Assembly (NCBI GenBank): GCA_026122225.1 | Contig: JANEZZ010001570.1 | Coordinates: forward strand, 2,914,001-2,978,000 | Length of the DNA stretch: 64,000 bases | Direction of reading: 5' to 3' | Origin: Heloderma charlesbogerti | Lineage: Eukaryota; Chordata; Lepidosauria; Squamata; Helodermatidae | Shown here: one piece after another, positions 11,205 to 21,447 of the stretch | How the letters are laid out: each line of letters opens with the position of its first letter | Numbering within the stretch: position 1 is the first letter of the stretch | Translations under genes and position numbers: made by a program | Notes under the pieces: generated by a model | The model's database searches: none | Told to the model about the DNA's origin: nothing | What the model saw: only the letters and a program-made list of their open reading frames with translations

Positions 11205-12209
11205 TCAGTTTAAAGCCCTCCTGATGAAGTTCTTCATGCTGTGGCCAAACACATTCTTCCCAGCCTTTGTGAGGTGCAACCCATCCCTAGCCAACAGCCC
11301 ATCTTCCAGGAAGTATAGCCCGTGGTCCCAGAATCCAAATCTCTCTCGTCGGCACCACCTTCGTAGCCAGTCATTCACCCGGAGTATTTTTCGTTCCCTT
11401 TCTATCCCTCTTCTAACTACTGGAAGGATGGATGAGAAAACTATCTGGGCCCCAAAGTTCTTGAGTTTCCTTCCCAAAGCTTCAAAGTCTGACGTGATAT
11501 CTTCATAGCTCCCCTTGGCGGTATCATTTGTTCCCACATGGATGAGAAGAAAGGGTTACCTGTCAGTGGGCTTTATGAGTGCAGGCAACCTTTCAGTCAC
11601 GTCTCTAATCTGTCCTCCCGGGAGACAACATACCTGGCGAGTCCACGGGTCTTCGCGACATACTTGGGTCTCGATCCCACGCAGCAAGAAGTCTCCCACT
11701 ACTACCACTCTTCTCTTCTTCTTCTTGTAGGCCTGGGTTTCATCGCCTCTGTTTGACTGACCTTCAGCCTCTTGCTCACTCTCATGCAGGTTCCCCTGTG
11801 ATTCTTCCTCTGCTAGCTGTCCTCCAGTCTCATCTGCAAGTACCTGGAATCGGTTCCACAGCTCCACTGCTTCCACTGGTGCAGAGTGGCGTCTAGTTCT
11901 TCTTCTCCTAACTGTCACCGTTTTCCAAGGAGTATCCTCTATTCCATTTTTCTTCACCTCAGCATTTCCCACTGCCTCATCTTGCTGTTGCTCTTCAAGC
12001 TTCTGGTCTGCCCTTTGCTGCTGTAGTTCCCCCATTCTGTCCAAGAACTCTTCGTGTTCTCTTATTCCCCGGAGGGTCGACAGTCGCCGCTCCAGTCCAC
12101 CTACTTTTTCCTCTAGCAGCGTGTTCAACTTGCACTTGTTGCAGGTGTAGGCCATGTTGTTCTCAGGCAAGAAAACAAACATGGCACACACCTTGCAGGT
12201 CACCACCAC
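11205..12209 (-). pseudogene. CR1 ORF1 (zinc finger, coiled coil, SGNH esterase) with one in-frame stop
   Basis: ORF1 reads in one frame from 12209 to 11205 except for a TAA at 11558-11556. The N-terminus has a Cys-rich PHD-like finger (CKVCAMFVF...YTCNKCK). A coiled coil rich in Glu and Gln follows (LLEEKVGGLERRLSTLRG..EHEEFLDRMGELQQQ), then a basic RRRRTRRH patch and an SGNH/GDSL esterase fold: block I VVVVGDFLLRGIE, block III HVGTND and block V DGLHL. CR1 ORF1 proteins bind RNA, and the esterase may act on membranes. The catalytic Ser of block I is Phe here (GDF instead of GDS). Copy B keeps GDS but has the same TAA. Confidence 0.85.
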
Positions 12210-12418
12210 TGGAGAGTCTTATCCTTCCATAGCCTCTTTTCCCTTTTTGTGTCTAGCTTTGTGATTGTTCTAGACTAGCCTGTGCCTGTTCCTCTACTCA
12301 GTAGAGGTTAAAAGCAGAGTCCCACTGGTGTGGAAGTGTGTGTTACAAGACAAATAAATGAAAAAAAGTTAGTAAAAAAAAAAAATGTTAGGGGCCTCCC
12401 CCTTGACCTCCCCGGCCG

Positions 12419-12893
12419 AACTCCCCTGGCCAACTCCTGTTTGCTCCCCCTGTTCGCTCGCTCTCTGGGAGCTTGCCTGCTTCTGTAGTCCCTGGACCAG
12501 CTGGAGCAGCTTGCTCTGCTCTGCTCAGCTGGGAGGCGGGAAACAGACTGAAGCTTCCCGCCCAGTCAGCTGCTGGGAGTACTCAGGCCACACCCCTCCA
12601 ATTCAGTTGGAGCTCTCAGAAGCACCTGGTGAGCTCACAGCCAGTCAGAAGGATAAAGGGCAGCGCCCTGGGCTTCCTGCAACCCACTTACCTCTTAGCC
12701 TCTGTCTCCTCTGTCTCCTTTGTCTCTTCAACCACTGCAATTCCCCTGGCCAACTCCTGTTTGCTCCCCCTGTTCGCTCGCTCTGTTCGCTCGCTCTCTG
12801 GGAGCTTGCCTGCTTCTGTAGTCCCTGGACCAGCTGGAGCAGCTTGCTCTGCTCTGCTCTGCTCTGCTCAGCTGGGAGGCGGGAAACAGACTA
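12419..12893 (-). repeat. duplicated CR1 5' UTR block
   Basis: A ~135-150-bp segment containing CCTGGCCAACTCCTGTTTGC and GCTGGGAGGCGGGAAACAGA occurs at about 12419-12553 and again at about 12742-12892, separated by about 190 bp. Copy B has it once (about 18702-18847). The second unit also carries extra GCTCTGCTCT and TTCGCTCGCT slippage. This looks like a promoter-unit (monomer) duplication. Confidence 0.8.
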
Positions 12894-13160
12894 TTATCCA
12901 TCCACTATTATTTATTTATATCCCACCTTTCCATGAAAAGAATGGCACTCAAGGTGGCTAACAATAAAAACCAGATAAAAAGCAGAAACTTAATGAAAAC
13001 ATAACATAAAAACAAATATATCAAAAGCACAATTAAAAACACAAAAGTGAAATAAATAAGCAACCAATGTAAAACCCCTTCAGCCACACATCAGCCTAAA
13101 TGCTGAAGACCTCCCTGTCAGCAAAGGGGGACACAACTTAGCCCCCAACCCCGGTAAGTA
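12894..13160 (-). repeat. LINE (L2/CR1-like) 3' UTR fragment
   Basis: TTATTTATTTATATCCCACC, CTCAAGGTGGCTAACAATAA and A-rich sequence up to about 13160 match the tail-and-UTR pattern of L2-like elements, in minus orientation. It directly abuts the 5' end of CR1 copy A. Confidence 0.6.
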
Positions 13161-14483
13161 GGTATAGGATTGTAGCCTAAATCATTTATAGGGCGCAGGT
13201 TCAGCCAGTTTGTTTTGAACCAAATGCCATATTCTTGAGGTGATCAGTGTGGGTGGTCTTGGCATGCAGTTTCTGATTATTTGGGGAAAAGGTTGACAAG
13301 AATAACTTGTAAATACATATATGAATAGTCATTCTGTGGGCTTTATTTATTTATTTTTACTAGAATTTATCTGATGTTGATAATTAAGATACTTTCAAGG
13401 CTTAACTACAAAGCACCATATGGTTCATCATACATCAAAAAGTGGATACTAGCCCCATGCTAGCCCACTGATATCAGAGAAAAACATCATAACACAACAT
13501 CCTTCCCCAACTATTAGATATAGTCAGTTTAACATTCAAAATGTTCCTTTTCTGGCTTGCTGTTTAATCTCTAGTTCACTGGAACAGCAACTGAAGCTGA
13601 GCCATAACCAAACATTCTCGTCCCCTCTGCAGAGATAAAAATATGTTTATCTCAACGGCAGACACTGAACTGAGCTCCTATCACTTGGAGAACCCAGGGG
13701 ATTGAACTTCATCACCCACTCACTCTTCTGTCTTCTTCCACAAGGGGGGTAATGGGGAGAGATACAGAAGGAACTAGAGGTTCTATCCTACTTGCATATA
13801 TGCCACTGCACTCCTGCTTTATGCAGATAGCTGGAATCATACATTACAATAAACACAGGGCTACCACCAGCACTGGCAATCCTGGGCTGAGTTCTCTAGA
13901 TTCTCCTCTATAACATGCAATAAAACTTACATGTGGATGTGGAGAATGGGGGTGCAACATTGTTCCTTAATACCCTGACCATCTTGCCAGTTCCCTTCTG
14001 GGCTTTCACAGAACATAATGCCTTTGTTTAAAAAACACCCTTTAGCTCTAGATATTCTTAGGCCCCAGAGACATGCATTTCGAATTCTTTTATGTAAGAA
14101 CCAAAAAAGAACCACAGCCTATATGGGGAGCCAAAAAATCTAGTAGCGTAGTGTTGTACTCTGGGCCTAGTTTACAAAGAAGTTGCAGAACACTAAGCAG
14201 ACGCAGCCTTCTGCTAGGAACTCACATATACTAATGAACAACTTTGCTCCCAACAATGATGAACCCTTAGGGCAGGAGCAAGCATGGGTGAGCAGCGGGA
14301 AAGTACTCAAGACACAGGATTAAATTAAAAAGTCAAATTGAAGTTATTAAAGAACTTACATGACATTAAAATTAAAAAGGAAGAAAACTTATAAAAATAG
14401 CTAAGTGCAAAAAAAAAAAAAAGTACAAGATATCTTACGCATTTTCTTTTACTTTCTGACTAGGTAGTTATTTCCAAATAGGA
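13161..14483. other. no recognisable feature
   Basis: About 1.3 kb between CR1 copies A and B. No repeat or exon recognised. An A-run lies at about 14409-14422. Confidence 0.5.
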
Positions 14484-14565
14484 TCATAGAATCATAGAAT
14501 AGTAGGGTTGGAAGGGGCCTACAAGGCCATCGAGTCCAACCCCCTGCTCAATGCAGGAATCCAAG

Positions 14566-16260
14566 TCAGAGCATCCCTGACAGATGGCTGTCCAGCCTCG
14601 TCTTGAACGCCTCCAGTGTGGGAGAGCCCACCACCTCCCTAGGTAATTGGTTCCACTGTCGCACTGCTCTATCAGTCAGGAAGTTTTTCCTGAGGTTCAG
14701 CCGGAATCTGGCTTCCTGTAACTGGAGCCCATTATTCCGTGTCCTGCATTCTGGGATGATCAAGAAGAGTTCCTGGCCTTCCTTTCTGTGACAACCTTTC
14801 AAGTACTTGAAGAGTGCTATCATATCTCCCCTCAGTCTTCTCTTCTCAAGGCTAAACATGCCCAGTTCTTTCAGTCTTTCCTCATAGGGCTTTGTTTCCA
14901 GTTCCCTGATCATCTTTGTTGCCCTCCTCTGAACCCTCTCCAGTTTGTCTGCAATCCTTCTTAAAGTGTGGTGCCCAGAACTGGACACAGTACTCCAGAT
15001 GAGGCCTAACCAGTGCTGAGTAGAGGGCAACTAGTACTTCACACGATTTGGAAGCTATGCTTCTATTAATGCAGCCCAAAATAGCATTGGCCTTTTTTGC
15101 AGCCACATCACATTGTTGGCTCATATTCAGCTTCTGATCGACAACAATTCCAAGATCCTTCTCGCTTGTCATGGTGTTGAGCCATGTGTCTCCCCATCTT
15201 GTAACTGTGCATTTGGTTTCTTTTTCCTAGGTGCAGAACTGGGCATTTATCCCTAAAAATGTCATTCTGTTGTTTTCTGCCCAGAGCACCAGTCTGTCAA
15301 GATCACTTTGAATTTTGTTTCTGTCTTCCAAAGTATTAGCTATCCCGCCAATTTTGTGTCATCTGCAAATTTGATCAGCATTCCCTGCACCTCCTCCTCC
15401 AAGTCATTAATAAAAATGTTGAAGAGCACTGGGCCCAGGACTGAGCCCTGCTTTACCCCACTCGTTATCTCTCCCCAGTTTGAGAAGATCCCATTGATAA
15501 GCACTCCTTGAGTCCAGTTCTGTAGCCAACTGTGGATCTACCAAATTGTTGTTTCATCTAGCCCACTTTGAGCTAGTTTGCTCATCAGGATATCATGGGG
15601 CACTTTGTCGAAAGCTTTGCTGAAGTCGAGGTATATTATGTCCACAGCATTCCCACAGTCCACAAGGGAGGTGACTTGATCAAAAAATGGGATCAGATTC
15701 ATCTGGCAGGACTTGTTCTTGACTAATCCATGTTGGATTCGAGTAACCACTGCATTGTTGTCAAGGTGCTTACAGATGGATTGCTTTATCATCGGCTCCA
15801 GAATTTTCCCAGGGATTGATGTCAGACTGACTGGTCTGTTGTTCCCAGGTTCCTCCTTTTTACCCTTTTTGAAGATAGGGACAACATTAGCCCTCCTCCA
15901 GTCATCTGGCACTTCAGCCATCCTCCATGATTTCTCAAAGATAATAGACAGTGGTTCTGAGTGTTCTTCTGCCAGTTCCTTTATTACTCCAGGATGCAGT
16001 TCATCTGGTCCTGGAGATTTGAACTCATTCAAAGTAATTAGGTGTTCCTTGACCATATGCCTATCGATCTCAAGCTGCAATCCTTCCCCTTCAACCTGTA
16101 CTTTGCCTTTGCCAGGGGGGTCATAGACCCTCTTTTGGGAAAAGACTGAACCAAAGTAGGAACTGAGCACCTCTGCCTTTTCTTTGTCATCTGTTATCGT
16201 TTTGCCATCCTTATTTAATAGCTGAACCACCATTTCTTTCCTCTGCCTTTTACTATGCAC
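14566..16260 (-). pseudogene. CR1 copy B reverse transcriptase, broken
   Basis: RT motifs remain ([20 protein letters not shown] in 16260-15538; [19 protein letters not shown] in 15172-14882; [13 protein letters not shown] in 15030-14566). The chain is cut by a stop after LDETTIW near 15540, and the frame changes again near 15030-15170. A one-base loss near 16277 also separates it from the endonuclease frame. It cannot make a full enzyme. Confidence 0.85.
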
Positions 16261-17627
16261 GTAGCTGAAGAAAGCCTTTTGTTGTTTTTAGCATCCCTCG
16301 CTAACCTCAGCTCGTTCTCAGCTTTAGCCTTCCTGACACCATCCCTGCAATTCTGTGCTACCTGCCTGTACTCTTCCTTTGTAGCTTGGCCTTCTTTCCA
16401 CTTCCTATATGTGTCCTTTTTTGTTTTCAGGTCATCTCTAAGCTTTTTGTGAAGCCACATTGGCTTTTTCTGTTGACTTCCACCTTTTCCTCTAGTTGGA
16501 ATTGTTTGTGATTGTGCCTTGAGAATTTCCTTTTTTAAAAGCTCCCACCCATCTTGGACTCCTTTTCTTGTTAGCGTCGCTTGCCATGGGACCTTACTGA
16601 TCATTGCTCTGAGTTTATTAAAATCAGCTTTCCTAAAATCCAGGGTACGCATTTGGCTACACTCGGCTTTTGCTTCCCTTAGAACCAAGAACTCAAGTAC
16701 AACATGGTCGCTTTCCCCCAGAGTTCCTGTAACTGCTGCTTTATCCATTAAGTCATCTCTGTTGGTTAGGATCAAGTCAAGGATAGCCGATCCTCTAGTT
16801 CCTTCCTCTACTTTCTGTAGGAGGAAGTTATCTGCCACACAAGTCAGGAATTTCCTGGAAGGGCCATGTTTTGCAGAATTTGTCTCCCAACAAATATTGG
16901 GGAAATTGAAGTCCCACATTACTACTACATCATCCTTCCTTAAAACATTGGCTATTTGCTTTTCAAAAGTTTCATCCTTGTCTTCTCCTTGATTGGGTGG
17001 CTGGTAGTAGACTCCGACCACCAGGTTCCTTTTATTCTTTGCTTCATTTATTTTGATCCAGATACTCTCGATGGGGCTACCAAGCTCATCCTCCTGTATT
17101 TCTGTGCAGAGATATGTATTTTTCACATACAGTGCAACCCCACCTCCCTTTCTGTTCCTCCTGTTCTTTTTGAACAAGTTATATTCTTGATTTGCTGTAT
17201 TCCAGTCATGAGAGTCATCCCACCAAGTCTCAGTTATACCTATCAAGTCATAATTTCCCTCCTGTATTAAGAGTTCAAGTTCATTCTGTTTGTTTCCCAT
17301 ACTCTGGGCTTCGATATATAGACATCGAAGACCATGTGCTTCATAGTCTGGCTTTCTTCCTACATCTGTCTGAAGACTATTATTGGGCGCTATTAGAGCT
17401 GTTCTCTCCATTGCAGTGCATGAGCCTACGTCCATTGTTACCCCCAACTTTACATCTCCCTTCCCCGTAGGATTCAGTTTAAAGCCCTCCTGATGAAGTT
17501 CTTCATGCTGTGGCCAAACACATTCTTCCCAGCCTTTTTGAGGTGCAACCTGTCCCTTGCCAACAGCCCATCTTCCAGGAAGTATAGCCCGTGGTCCCAG
17601 AATCCAAATCTCTCTCGTCGGCACCAC
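16215..17627 (-). pseudogene. CR1 copy B endonuclease and linker
   Basis: The open frame contains the APE domain: [49 protein letters not shown] and [10 protein letters not shown]. It then reads straight into the linker [19 protein letters not shown], showing the intact connection that copy A has lost. The GDFN motif is WDFNFPN (Gly to Trp), and the first catalytic motif reads EAQS where copy A has NAQS. The first ~65 codons are ORF1 tail read out of frame; the real ORF2 start is probably at [14 protein letters not shown] near 17440. Confidence 0.8.
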
Positions 17628-18501
17628 CTTCGTAGCCAGTCATTCACCCGGAGTATTGTTCGTTCCCTTTCTATCCCTCTTCTAACTACTGGAAGTATGG
17701 ATCAGAAAACTATCTGGGCCCCAAAGTTCTTGAGTTTCCTTCCCAAAGCTTCAAAGTCTGACGTGATTTCTTCGTAGCTCCACTTGGCGGTATCATTTGT
17801 TCCCACATGGATAAGAAGAAAGGGTTACCTGTCAGTGGGCTTTATGAGTGCAGGCAACCTTTCAGTCATGTCTCTAATCCATCCTCCCGGGAGACAACAT
17901 ACCTGGCAAGTCCACGGGTCTTCGCAACATACTTGGGTCTCGATCCCACGCAGCAAGGAGTCTCCCACTACTACCACTCTTCTCTTCTTCTTGTTGCAGA
18001 CCTGGGTTCATCGCCTCTGTTTGACTGACCTTCATCCTCTTGCTCACTCTCATGTAGGTTCCCCTGTGATTCTTCCTCTGCAGGCTGTCCTCCAGTCTCA
18101 TCCGCAAGTACCTGGAATTGGTTCCACAGCTCCACTGCTTCCACTGGTGCAGAGTGGCGTCTAGTTCTTCTTCTCCTAACTGTCACCCTTTTCCAAGGAG
18201 TATCCTCTACTCCATATTTCTTCTCCTCAGCATTTCCCACTTCTGCCTCATCTTGCTGTTGCTCTTCAAGCTTCTGGTCTTCCCTTTGCTGCTGTAGTTC
18301 CCCCATTCTGTCCAAGAACTCTTCGTGTTCTCTTATTCCCCGGAGGGTCGACAGTCGCCGCTCCAGTCCACTTACTTTTTCCTCCAGCAGCGTGATCAAC
18401 TTGCACTTGTTGCAGGTGTAGGCCATGTTGTTCTCAGGCAAGAAAACAAACATTGCACACACCTTGCAGGTCACCACCACTGGAGAGTCTTGTCCTTCCA
18501 T
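17480..18501 (-). pseudogene. CR1 copy B ORF1
   Basis: It begins MEGQDSPVVVTCKVCAMFVF with the Cys-rich finger, coiled coil and RRRRTRRH patch as in copy A. Block I of the esterase keeps the catalytic serine (VGDSLLRGIE at about 17970). The internal TAA is shared with copy A. A second stop follows QIVF near 17703, a frameshift lies near 17971-18000, and block V is DRLHL instead of DGLHL. Confidence 0.8.
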
Positions 18502-18935
18502 AGCCTCTTTTCCCTTTTTGTGTCTAGCTTTGTGATTGTTCTAGACTAGCCTGTGCCTGCTCCTCTACTCAGTAGAGGTTAAAAGCAGAGTCCCACTGGA
18601 GTGGAAGTGTGTGTTACAAGACAAATAAATGAAAAAAAAAGTTAGTTCAAAAAGAAAAAAAGAAATGTTAGGGGCCTCCCCCTTGACCTCCCCGGCCGAA
18701 CTCCCCTGGCCAACTCCTGTTTGCTCCCCCTGTCCGCTCGCTCTGGTTGCTTGCTCTCTGGGAGCTTGCTTGCTTCTGTAGTCCCTGGACCAGCTGGAGC
18801 AGCTTGCTCTCCTCTGCTCTGCTCAGCTGGGAGGCGGGAAACAGACTGAAGCTTCCTGCCCACTCAGCTGCTGAGAGTACTCAGGCCACACACACCCAAT
18901 TCAGTTGGAGTTTTCAGAAGCACCTGGTGAGCTGA

Positions 18936-19617
18936 ACTAGGTGCTTCTGATCCTTCAAAACTTTTGTTCCATGAAAAGTCTGCTTGTTCAGGCCATGTTC
19001 AAAATGAAGGTGGTGCCTCAGACAAGGAAGCAAGAGGAAAAGCAGGGCCCTCCTCCCATGAGCAGAAAATAAATATTGACTATTGTGTCTAGATAGGGAA
19101 AGCTCCTTTGAAATTCTAGACTGCACCTTTTAATAGACAGAAGCTGACTCAGAGTTAAGGAATGACCACATCCACTTTTGATGAGTGCCAATATCCAGAC
19201 TGGCCATAGCTAGACAGGCCTGGCTTATACTAGCCAATCAAAGAAGATTACTTTATCTTAAGCTTTGCTATTTGTGCAGATCAAAGTGACAATGCTGAAG
19301 TAAGGACCATATAAGTTCTGAGCAATCAACTACTTTATACCACAGAATAGTATACGAATACTATTTATGACATTTTACCGAACACTCAAAATTCTTTAGC
19401 AGCACTTTGGTAACAGGATGCAACAGTGGTGGGGAGAGAGATTAGAGGCTTCTGCTGGTGGGTAGCAGGCCTTGATTCACAAAATCAGAAATGCACAGCC
19501 GAACAGATGTTCATTTGCAACATTCATGTAATATGCTGATGTCAAGAAGCAGGTAAATTTTACTGAACGATATGGGGGGGGGAGAACTTGGCAGCCTTGT
19601 ATTTATCATAACTTATA
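18936..19617. other. no recognisable feature
   Basis: About 680 bp between CR1 copy B and the BovB fragment. AAGCACCTGG...CTAGGTGCTT forms a small inverted repeat at the CR1 5' boundary (about 18917-18948). Otherwise nothing is recognised. Confidence 0.5.
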
Positions 19618-20840
19618 ATTATGTAAACAGAGAACTACCGGAAGTACAAGCTGGGTGTCAAAGAGGCAGAGGAACTAGATATCAAATCGCCAACATTCTC
19701 TGCATCATGGAGAAAGCAAGAGAATTCCAGAAAAAGACTATTTCTGCTTCATTGACTACGCTAAAGCTTTTGATTCTGTGGATCACAACAAACTGTGGCA
19801 AATTCTTAAAGAGATGGGAGTACTAGACCACCTTACCTGTCTCCTGAGAAACCTGTACAAGGGTCAAGAAGCAACAGTAAGAACCAGACATGGAACAACC
19901 AAGTGGTTCCAAATTGGGAAAGGAGTACGACAAGGCTGCATATTGTCGCCCTGCTTATTTAACTTATATGCAGAGTACATCATGAGAAACGCCGGGTTGG
20001 ATGAATCACAGGTCAGAATTAACATTGCCGGGAGAATTATCAACAACCTCAGATACGCAAACGATACCACCCTAATAGCAGAAAGCGAAGAGGATCTAAA
20101 GAGCCTCTTGTTGAGGGTGAGAGTGGAGAGTGCAAAAGCTGGTTTGAAACTCAACATTAAAAAATGAAGATCATGGCATCTGGCCCCATCACTTCCTGGC
20201 ATATAGAAGGGGAAGAAATGGAAGCAGTGACAGATTGTACTTTCTTGGGCTCCAAGATCACCACAGATGGTGACTGTAGCCATGAAATTAAAAAACGCTT
20301 GCTCCTTGGGAGGAAAGCTATGGACAGCAGACCTAGACAGCATATTAAGAAGCAGAGACATCACCTTGCCAACAAAGGTCCATATAATCAAAGCTATGGT
20401 TTTCACAGTAGTAATGTATGGCTGTGAGAGCTGGACTATAAGGAAGGCTGGGCGCCGAAGAATTGATGCTTTCAAACTGTGGTGCTGGAGAAGACTCTTA
20501 CGAGTCCCCTGGACTGCAAAGAGGTCAAATCAGTCAATCCTAAAGGAAATCAACCCTGAGTGCTCATTGGAAGGACAGATACTGAAGCTGAAACTCAAAT
20601 ATTTTGGCCACCTAATGTGAAGAGAAAACTCCCTGGAAAAGACCCTGATGCTGGGAAAGATTGCAGGCAACAGGAGAAGGGGACGGCAGAGGATGAGATG
20701 GCTAGATAGCATCACCGGTGCAATGAATATGAACTTGAGCACACTCTGGGAGAGAGTGGAGGACAGGAAGGCCTGGCGTGCTATGGTCCATGGGGTCACG
20801 AAGAGTCGGACATGACTTAACGAATGAACAACAACAATAG
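19618..20840 (+). mobile_element. BovB (RTE) LINE, 5'-truncated copy 1
   Basis: A plus-strand RTE/BovB fragment. It starts within the RT domain and ends at the typical BovB tail, ACATGACTTAACGAATGAAC followed by AACAACAATAG. The 5' truncation removes the endonuclease. BovB is the RTE clade known for horizontal spread among squamates and ruminants. Copy 2 (36250-37490) covers the same part. Confidence 0.9.
19630..20815 (+). pseudogene. BovB reverse transcriptase remnant, copy 1
   Basis: Across shifting frames it shows RELPEVQAGCQRGRGTRYQI, TKWFQIGKGVRQGCILSPCL (motif B), RYANDTTLIAES (motif C: YADD has become YAND), AGLKLNIKK, ITSWHIEGEEMEAVTDCTFL, YGCESWTIRKAGRRRIDAFK and WCWRRLLRVPWTAKRSNQSI. 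Stops at about 20165 (AAATGAAG) and 20618, plus frame changes, inactivate it. Confidence 0.88.
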
Positions 20841-21416
20841 TTCTACCCGGAACTGAAGCCTGTTCTTTCTTCACAGGAATGAAAGAGAAGACCCTTTTAT
20901 TTTTCAGGCACTGATTATTACACTGCAATCGTATACACATGTACATGAAAGCAGAACATTGAATAAAGAGCATTGAATAAAGCAGAGCATGAGACTGAAG
21001 CTTTCCTTTCCCTTGGAACTGTCCCTTCAGGTTAAAAATACACAGCGTAATGGCTTGCATCCTAAGAGCCCACATTACCATAAGGAAGTTCATGGTAGGA
21101 AAATTCAAGCCTTCTCCTTCCCATTCCTTGCATCCACCTGTGCCTCCAAAAACCTTTTGGGAGAATCTGTGGTCCTCCTGAACAATGTCAAATGGGGCAC
21201 AGTGGGCTGGTGAGGAAGGCAGAATCACCCAAAATTTAGCAATTTTGTAAGATTTGCTCCTCCCCAGGAGCCCCTGTGTCACATGATTCAGCAATGCCCC
21301 CCAATCCTCTAGGGAAGCATTTCAGGGGGTGCAGGTGGGTGTAGCAAGAAGAAAATAGAGGAGTGGGTGGCAAATTTTCCTTCCATGAACCTCCTTCAGT
21401 TAACATATTTTAGGAT

Positions 21417-21447
<31 letters not shown>

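Larger units (their letters stand above)
8200..12893 (-). mobile_element. CR1 LINE copy A, nearly full length
   Basis: This minus-strand CR1 carries all parts: a 5' UTR (about 12893-12210), ORF1 (12209-11205), ORF2 (11181-8298) and a short 3' UTR ending in the CR1-type repeat of ATTCTATG units (8203-8226), with no poly-A. It is about 4.7 kb. Only two coding lesions are obvious: one in-frame stop in ORF1 and one small frameshift in ORF2. It is therefore young compared with the other LINEs here. Copy B (14484-18935) is its close relative in the same orientation. Confidence 0.92.
14484..18935 (-). mobile_element. CR1 LINE copy B, full length but decayed
   Basis: This is a close relative of copy A with the same order: 5' UTR (about 18935-18502), ORF1 (18501 to about 17480), ORF2 (about 17450-14566) and an ATCATAGA-type 3' end at 14484. 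It keeps the same internal TAA in ORF1 but has many more lesions. The spacing to copy A is about 6.28 kb, but the flanks are unrelated, so these look like two insertions rather than one duplicated segment. Confidence 0.9.

Noticed and set aside
8200..18935. Single tandem duplication containing both CR1 copies
   Set aside because: Spacing is about 6.28 kb, but the sequence between and after the copies is unrelated, so separate insertions fit better.
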